Source of the DNA: Lingula anatina
Lineage: Eukaryota > Brachiopoda > Lingulata > Lingulida > Lingulidae
DNA length: 20,553 bases
Direction: 5' to 3'
NCBI RefSeq assembly: GCF_001039355.2
Contig: NW_019775600.1
Location: 215,364-235,916 of the forward strand
Of the stretch, positions 15,836 through 20,553 are shown in pieces. Position 1 is the stretch's first letter. Each line of letters begins with the position of its first letter. Position numbers and translations under genes: made by a program. The notes beneath the pieces were generated by a model. The model worked only from the letters and a program-made list of their open reading frames with translations, was not told the origin of the DNA and did no database searches.

Positions 15836-17611
15836 GTGATTTTATTTGTATTAAAAAAAGAAAGAAAGAAAGAAAGATTTAAACAGCATCGCCTTTAAGT
15901 GTGGCGACTGTTCGTGCATAATAGATAACGTATTTTAGAGCTATATTTATATTTGGCATCTCATAATTAGACCCTAACGTCTATTGTTCACTATACGGGA
16001 AAATCTATATTGACAGAAAATCACGTGATCTTGGTATGCAGGTGGCAGAAATTAATCTCCAAGCTATATTAAAAAGGTATTGGGTGAATTGAATTACTTG
16101 TATCAAATTATATCGTATTTGTTCCTAAATAATATAATATATGACTGGTATACCAATTTTAGTACATTTAATCACCATTAGCCGGAAAATAAATAAATAA
16201 ATAAAATAGAATGCTAACGTCAACTTTCAATTTATATAGTGGTGAAATAAGATAATTTTAGACCCCATTCCCATACCTAGATCGATCTAGCGGAATCGGT
16301 CAATCTCCGATCGAGGGGATTCTCGCTTAATTGCTTTCAGATTTAGCGGCTGCGATGTCTGGCACGTCTATTGAAGCTGTTAGGGGGTAATTAACTATCG
16401 CTTAGCAGCTTCAGTAGGCGTGTCAGACATCTATGCTGAAAGCAATTTAGCGAGAATCGCCTTGGAGGAGGACCAATCCCGCTAGATCGATCTAGGTATG
16501 GGAATGGGGTCAAAGTCTCTTCCTTAGATAAGAAATGTGAATTGAAATGATCTTACGATCCATTAAACGGTCCTAGAATAATAATAATCTAACCAGCTTC
16601 TCTGCGTTTCTCTTTCGAGTAGAAGACGATGCAAAGAAATGACGAAGAGACGCAGGCGATGTACTTCAAGATGTATGAGAAGGGGAAAGCTAGTGCCGAA
16701 TTTGAGCGTCAGGAAGAGGTAGTATATGCAGTCATATTCAATATAACCTGGCGCAAACCGTTGGCCATTTGTAACGAAACTGAGGGTCCGTGTAACAGAA
16801 ACTCCGCCCTCCATATAGTTATAATGGTAAGGGTAAGTCTGACCTAAGTGGGACAAAATCTAGGGCAAGGCTTACCTGTACAAAAGAATGGGAAGCGGAC
16901 TCTCTGTTATGGGGGACTCACTGTCACGTTACACCGGGAAAACTTGCACACTAGCTGTTGTTCTTCTACTAGCTACTAGCGGCCTGTACAGTTGAGTATA
17001 TGCGTAAATAAACTGTCAGGATTATGTATATGTGTGAACATGTCATTAAATATGCAAATACATTTTGGATAGAGAGGCCGCATATTTGAAACCATGACCG
17101 GCTGAAGTTTTGCTCATCTATTTCAAAACCGTATGTGCGTAAAACTCATAAATTGATGGATCGCATTTGTTTTCTGTTTACGGCTCAACATCAACCTGTT
17201 CTACTTATCGGAATATCCTTATTTAAATATACAGTGATCATTTAAATTGGTCACATTTTATTTATTTATTTTTAAAACTAGGTTGAAAAACTTGCCGCCG
17301 AGGCCCCCCAAACAGTGACCGATCAAGAGATCCTGCGAAAGCTTAAGCGCACTGAAAAACAACTCGAGAGATGGCAGTCTTTGAAACGGGATGAAATTTA
17401 CAAGAACGGCGCGCCAGTGACAGACGCGGAGGTCAAGGTCAGATTTATGAAGGACGCCATGTTTCACTTTCTAACCGACTCTAAGGATAGACTACAGCAT
17501 CTGCGGGCTATGGTGAATATATTTGATTACACGGAAGTCCAGAACCAAGTGATTGCAGATGCCTTGAAGAAGAAAAAGATCGACGTTTTAAATGCAAATT
17601 TTGTGAAATGA
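14941..17611 (+). CDS. Coiled-coil protein, syntaphilin-like YLTPLQ motif, GRIP-like C-terminus
   Basis: Coding model join(14941-15835, 16623-16718, 17282-17611), 439 residues once one extra A in 15775-15780 is discounted. Residues 1-200 are acidic, Ser-rich and probably disordered (Ser run 124-129, basic patch RRPSLVG). YLTPLQKK at 205-212 opens a long coiled coil to about residue 365. From memory, the same YLTPLQ motif begins the coiled coil of syntaphilin/syntabulin, which tether mitochondria and other cargo to microtubules, so a related scaffold role is possible. Residues 380-425 (VRFMKDAMFHFLTD, then LRAMVNIFDY) follow the hydrophobic pattern of GRIP/GRAB Golgi-targeting modules, although I cannot confirm the family. 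There is no membrane segment at the C-terminus, unlike syntaphilin. All introns are phase 0. Gene identity is not certain; that it is a gene is nearly certain. Confidence 0.8.
15836..16622 (+). other. Intron 1 of the coiled-coil coding region
   Basis: Donor GTGATT at 15836; acceptor TTTCGAGTAG at 16622, with a pyrimidine-rich tract before it. The intron begins with an (AAAG)n run (about 15855-15878), has an (AAAT)n run at 16187-16206, and contains foldback F3 (16261-16511). Confidence 0.75.
16261..16511. mobile_element. Foldback element F3, 251 bp
   Basis: The terminal inverted repeats are almost perfect over about 33 bases (left GACCCCATTCCCATACCTAG, right CTAGGTATGGGAATGGGGTC), both with an inner TAGATCGATCTA palindrome. 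Complementarity continues nearly to the centre (TTCTCGCTTAATTGCTTTCA with TGAAAGCAATTTAGCGAGAA). The middle carries GAAGCTGTTAGGGGGTAATT and GTAGGCGTGTCAGACAT, shared with F1 and F2. No coding sequence. Confidence 0.8.
16623..16718 (+). CDS. Coiled-coil gene, middle coding exon (32 codons)
   Basis: Acceptor TAG at 16622, donor GAAGAG|GTAGTA at 16718. It reads KTMQRNDEETQ then MYFKMYEKGKASAEFERQEE, a charged helix that continues the coiled coil. An alternative acceptor three bases later (TAGAAG) would drop only the first Lys. Confidence 0.8.
16719..17281 (+). other. Intron 2 of the coiled-coil coding region
   Basis: Donor GTAGTA at 16719, acceptor AAAACTAG at 17281 after a T-rich tract. I see nothing else in it. 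The open frames at 16563-16856 are shadows of the exon and intron. Confidence 0.7.
17282..17611 (+). CDS. Coiled-coil gene, last coding exon (GRIP-like end)
   Basis: Encodes residues 331-439. A helical region (EILRKLKRTEKQLERW) leads into VTDAEVKVRFMKDAMFHFLT and HLRAMVNIFDYTEVQNQVIA, then a basic tail, and stops at TGA 17609-17611. It is GC-richer than the surrounding introns, as expected for coding sequence. Confidence 0.85.
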   Translation, partial: VEKLAAEAPQTVTDQEILRKLKRTEKQLERWQSLKRDEIYKNGAPVTDAEVKVRFMKDAMFHFLTDSKDRLQHLRAMVNIFDYTEVQNQVIADALKKKKIDVLNANFVK

Positions 17612-17635
17612 ACGGAGCTGAGAGCAGGTGGTCTT

Positions 17636-17641
17636 AATAAA
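17636..17641 (+). promoter_or_regulatory. Polyadenylation signal of the coiled-coil gene
   Basis: AATAAA lies 24 bases after the stop codon, implying a very short 3'UTR of perhaps 50 bases. Confidence 0.6.
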
Positions 17642-18022
17642 ATTCAGTTTCAACACCAGTCTCATAGTTTCGTTAATTCTGAATAGTTAAAACCATCCGT
17701 GGAAACTTAATTGTGACATTCAAATAATTAAGTCATAATCAAGGTAAATGGGTCAAGGACAAGGCCGACAGTTCTGGCAAAAGTCTCCCACAATTTTTGA
17801 GTTGTGTGCATCAGTTATGTACAATGTTATCAAAAGTACTACGTTATCAAATTATTTTTTTAATTGGGAGGTGGGTGGGGTGGGGTGTAGTCCTGCAAAT
17901 TAGCAGTACTTATTTTATTATTATTTTTTTTTTTTGGGGGGGGGGGTTCTCCAACATTCACAATACTTGCACATTTCTCTGTGCTTATCAATGACATTAA
18001 ACTTTTTTCTTTCACATTTTTT
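17642..18022. other. Intergenic gap between converging 3' ends
   Basis: T- and G-rich, including a T11-G11 block around 17925-17946. No gene seen. The open frame at 17797-17994 is low-complexity. Confidence 0.5.
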
Positions 18023-18028
18023 TTTATT
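18023..18028 (-). promoter_or_regulatory. RPLP1: Candidate RPLP1 polyadenylation signal
   Basis: TTTATT on the plus strand is AATAAA on the minus strand, about 135 bases past the RPLP1 stop. Another lies near 17912, but the nearer one fits the short 3'UTRs of ribosomal protein genes. Confidence 0.5.
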
Positions 18029-18162
18029 TCTGGGTTTTTCTTTTCTTTAAAACTTTGTACAGAAAATACACCTGAAGGTTAAAAAGTTCTTAACTCAGTC
18101 CCAGTTTTAATCTGTACAATTTCTTCCAGTTCTGTACAAACTTCCAGTTGAAGATATTCAGT

Positions 18163-18176
18163 CTAGTCGAACAATC
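18163..18176 (-). CDS. RPLP1: RPLP1 exon 4, 14 coding bases
   Basis: Acceptor TTTTCCAG, exon GATTGTTCGACTAG. After joining to ...GGCTTTG it completes Gly-Leu-Phe-Asp-stop, the last residues of the conserved stalk tail. The exon is too short for open-frame searches and would be missed without the family pattern. Confidence 0.93.
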
Positions 18177-20361
18177 CTGGAAAACAAAAAATTGAGTACA
18201 TAAATAAACAGCTCAAATTAAATCTTTGTGATAAATAACAATTCTTAAAAAAAAATATACTCACCCCATATAATAGCTTCGAAATAAAAGGTTATATCAC
18301 TATTCGCAATGCTTTGGAGTTACGGAGCCCAGCTTACTTTCCAGTAATCTCTTTAACTAATACTGCATTACTAATTAACCAGACTAGATAGCAGCCCCAG
18401 TTTTTAAGATTACTAAGTTTGTAAGTGTCCAGTAGACATTGAAACTCAGGTGTGTCATCTGAATACTCACCAAAGCCCATATCATCATCAGACTCCTCTG
18501 ATTCCTCTTTCTTCTCTTCTTTAGCTGAAAAACAAACCATCGGGTTAGCATCAGTTGACTTCATAAATTATTCTCTGGGGTTTTTGTTTTGTTTTGTTTA
18601 GCCAAATCACTTATTTTCATCATTTTTTTTCTCCAAATGCTTTAAATTTGACTAAAACAAATTAGATCAACCCTATTTTGTTTAGCAATTTTAAGTCCAC
18701 TTAGAATTTGGCTTTATTGGGGAGTGCTAGCACTACATCAGATTCTAAAATTCTATCTAGTACATTCTCAGGGGAAGAGCCTGGATTGTCTGGTCAGACA
18801 TGTTGCACCTGGCAATCCTGCTGATCACGACCAGTAAAATTTTCATAAAAATTCTGCTCAGTTGATCCAAGGGACCACCAACAATTTAAAGAGCAGTTGT
18901 TAAAGTGATAATAACACTTCGTTTCGACCAAAAAATGAATTTTCCTGGAGTAAAAAACAATTTTCCCATACTGACCAATGGTTAATGAATCCATTTTTAC
19001 ATTCAAAGTTAGTCCCTGGTTTTTTTCTAAAAAGTTTGGTTTTTTGTTAAAATCTCTTAAGAGATTTTAACAGAGTATAGCCATCAATGGAGGTCACGTG
19101 GTCTAAAGACAAGCTCAGATATCAGAATAATAGCTATAACAGCCGTTTTTGTGGGAAAACAGAATATATTATATTTTTATGAGCCATTCACAATGTTTTT
19201 ATTGTGAAATACAGATTTCATACGAAGAGTTATTATCCCTTTAATTTTTTTAAAATTTCAGTTAAACTGGGCAAAATATTCTTTTAGTCAGGCAAATTTT
19301 TCATAACCATTGGTCCAAATGTCTAGCTGTTTTTGAAAGTTTTTACTGGGAGAGACTGAAAGCTGCCACAAGCACTTCACAATCCTTGTTTGGTCATTTA
19401 TTTAAACCAGACATGATTTGGGTTGTAAGGATAAAGTAGGAAAAAAATAGGTCAGTGGCCTCAAGACTGAAGGTTTGGGGGGAAGGGATGGTCTCAAGAC
19501 AGCAAACCACAGTGAAAAAAAATCCTATTTCCCATTTAAATCGAAGGAAAAATCATGTCTGTTAAACCTCGCTTTGACTTGTACTGCTCATCCCCTCACC
19601 TTCCTCTTTGGCGGCACCTGCACCGGCATCACCAGCAGCAGGGGCGGCACCACCAGCGGCGGGGGCAGCGCCCACTGAGCTTCCAACATTGGAGATCAGA
19701 TCCTTGATGTTGATCCCCTCCAGAGCCTTGGAGAACAGACCAGGCCAGTAGGGCTCTACTGAGTAATCAGCTGCCTTCAGGATGGTGGAGATCTTCTCTG
19801 CCTGGAAGTAGGTTAACATGATTTAAAATTTGATAGCTGGAAGAGGAACATCTTTTATTATCTCTTTCTCAAGACCCCACCCCCACCATACACATGCCAT
19901 CTCCTGAGAGAGAGGTGCGCCTATACTGAATAGCAACACACAAACTGCAAAGTGCTCTAATACGCCATCTTCAACATACAAAGTAAAACTGACAAAAAAT
20001 CATGATTTAGTTAAGGCACTGGAGTATAATGACATATTGCACAAGAGCTATGTAATACCACTTCCATGTACTATGTCAAGTCTCGAGTCAAATCAAGGCA
20101 ACGGCCTATTGGCTGAGATTTTAAGTGACAAGGCAGGCAAAGCCATACGGGGGATAGAAGACGACGGTTTTCATCGGGTTTGCATGTGAGCAAGGTAAAT
20201 TTAGGCACTAACTTAAGTAAATATCTGCCGCAGTAGGTACTTAAGCATGTCATGCATGTGAAATGCTAGTTGTGAACACATCAACTTACCGTGATCGGTA
20301 CATCATCATCAGCAAGAATAAGAGCACTGTAAGTGCAAGCTAATTCATCATTGCTAGACAT
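18163..20361 (-). CDS. RPLP1: Large ribosomal subunit acidic stalk protein P1
   Basis: Component of the ribosomal stalk, where P1/P2 dimers bind P0 and recruit translation GTPases. Coding model join(20290-20361, 19600-19801, 18471-18524, 18163-18176), 113 residues, the usual length. The N-terminal helical domain ([20 protein letters not shown], then [20 protein letters not shown] and [16 protein letters not shown]) is the P0-binding dimer domain and has the P1-type Trp-Pro-Gly-Leu-Phe. An Ala/Gly/Pro hinge (residues 73-91) leads to the acidic tail ending [13 protein letters not shown], the universally conserved factor-binding peptide. All splice junctions are GT-AG and rebuild the family sequence exactly. 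Complete and apparently functional. Confidence 0.96.
18177..18470 (-). other. RPLP1: RPLP1 intron 3
   Basis: Donor GTGAGT at 18470, acceptor CCAG at 18177. Nothing else recognisable. Confidence 0.9.
18471..18524 (-). CDS. RPLP1: RPLP1 exon 3, acidic tail
   Basis: Acceptor TTTTTCAG, donor TTTG|GTGAGT. Codes for [17 protein letters not shown]. Without splicing the frame reads on through the donor (GEYSDDT...), which is intron. Confidence 0.95.
18525..19599 (-). other. RPLP1: RPLP1 intron 2, carrying a TTAA MITE
   Basis: Donor GTGAGG at 19599, acceptor CAG at 18525. One third of it is the MITE at 18900-19244. The remainder is AT-rich and featureless. A box C/box D pair near 18551-18623 was examined for a snoRNA and rejected. 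Confidence 0.85.
18900..19244 (+). mobile_element. TTAA-flanked MITE, copy B (345 bp)
   Basis: Bounded by TTAA at 18900-18903 and 19241-19244. The ends are TTAAAGTGATAATAACACTT and GAAGAGTTATTATCCCTTTAA, an inverted pair with two changes on the left. The interior matches copy A (4362-4704) almost throughout, in the same orientation. It lies antisense in RPLP1 intron 2. Confidence 0.85.
19600..19801 (-). CDS. RPLP1: RPLP1 exon 2, helical domain and hinge
   Basis: Acceptor TACTTCCAG at 19802, donor GAAG|GTGAGG at 19600/19599. Codes from [20 protein letters not shown] through the Ala/Gly/Pro hinge to AAKEE. The exon starts in phase 0 and ends in phase 1. Confidence 0.95.
19802..20289 (-). other. 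RPLP1: RPLP1 intron 1
   Basis: Donor GTAAGT at 20289, acceptor at 19802. No element or RNA gene recognised. The open frame at 20071-20253 is a by-product. Confidence 0.9.
20290..20361 (-). CDS. RPLP1: RPLP1 exon 1, N-terminus
   Basis: ATG at 20361 in the context AAGAATGTCT. It codes 24 residues, [20 protein letters not shown] then VPIT, ending ACG before GTAAGT. Confidence 0.95.
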
Positions 20362-20470
20362 TCTTGTAGTTTGTTTTTGTTATCCTGTCGGATGGCTTGA
20401 AATGACAGTGTATGTCGCCGATTCGGCCTTAGCTCGTTGGAGGACAGTACACTTCTCGAACCAATATGGT

Positions 20471-20493
20471 GGAAAAGGACGTGACCCGGAAGT
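20471..20493 (-). promoter_or_regulatory. RPLP1: RPLP1 promoter: ETS site, ACGTG, pyrimidine tract
   Basis: On the minus strand ACTTCCGG (20493-20486) is followed by CACGTCC and then CCTTTTCC (20478-20471). The last resembles a 5' terminal oligopyrimidine start, the usual transcription start of ribosomal protein genes under TOR control. A start here would give a 5'UTR of about 115 bases, longer than typical, so a start nearer the ATG is also possible. Confidence 0.45.
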
Positions 20494-20553
20494 ACATCTT
20501 GAAGGTCAGGGAGCCGAGATATGCAATATCACGTTAATGGTGTATCATTCATA

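Noticed and set aside
18334-18564. Taking the 76-residue acidic frame as an independent protein
   Set aside because: Only [17 protein letters not shown] is exon (RPLP1 exon 3); the rest is intron on either side.
18551-18623. Possible C/D-box snoRNA in RPLP1 intron 2 (ATGATGA at 18617-18623, CTGA at 18551-18554, minus strand)
   Set aside because: No terminal stem next to the boxes, no convincing D'/C' boxes, and box D is too close to the splice acceptor; the motifs are short enough to occur by chance.
19562-19819. Taking the 85-residue frame as a complete protein starting MLTYFQ
   Set aside because: It contains intron sequence at both ends; splice sites at 19802 and 19599 give the true RPLP1 exon 2.

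Overview
The window looks like nuclear DNA of a marine invertebrate, most likely a mollusc. It is AT-rich. Its genes are split by GT-AG introns, intergenic space is large, and much of the non-coding DNA is short mobile elements. The mollusc assignment is an inference. It rests on two elements built like the bivalve 'pearl'/Helitron repeats and on TTAA-flanked elements whose ends (GGGATAATAACTC) recall motifs common in mollusc genomes.

Three protein genes can be supported. (1) TRMT10C (mitochondrial RNase P protein 1), minus strand, coding exons 8676-9718 and 6794-6971. It has a probable non-coding first exon near 10411-10500 and a GABP/CRE-type promoter at 10474-10513. (2) A coiled-coil protein gene, plus strand, coding exons 14941-15835, 16623-16718 and 17282-17611, with a probable non-coding first exon ending at 12735. 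It needs a one-base correction in an A run at 15775-15780. (3) RPLP1 (acidic ribosomal stalk protein P1), minus strand, four coding exons from 20361 down to 18163. TRMT10C and the coiled-coil gene are head to head. The coiled-coil gene and RPLP1 converge near 17.64-18.02 kb. The three genes show no shared pathway.

Region by region: 1-4923 has no gene. It holds long foldback (inverted-repeat) elements at 438-876, 899-1258, 1438-1621 and 4010-4282, and TTAA-flanked elements at 2011-2146 (truncated) and 4362-4704. 4924-6775 is a Helitron-like element with about five 146-bp tandem units, and it abuts the TRMT10C stop codon. A second copy (7372-8375) and a 208-bp element with perfect 32-bp ends (8400-8607) fill the TRMT10C intron. 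10520-12560 is intergenic, with a poly-C tract around a 25-N gap and a composite foldback at 11763-12256. A foldback with a related core lies at 16261-16511 in intron 1 of the coiled-coil coding region. Another TTAA element (18900-19244) lies in RPLP1 intron 2.

The most interesting signal is the family of foldback elements at 4.0, 11.8 and 16.3 kb. They share a short core (AGGGGGTAATTAACT and flanks), while their long arms differ between elements yet stay self-complementary within each one. No CRISPR, phage or bacterial system is present.
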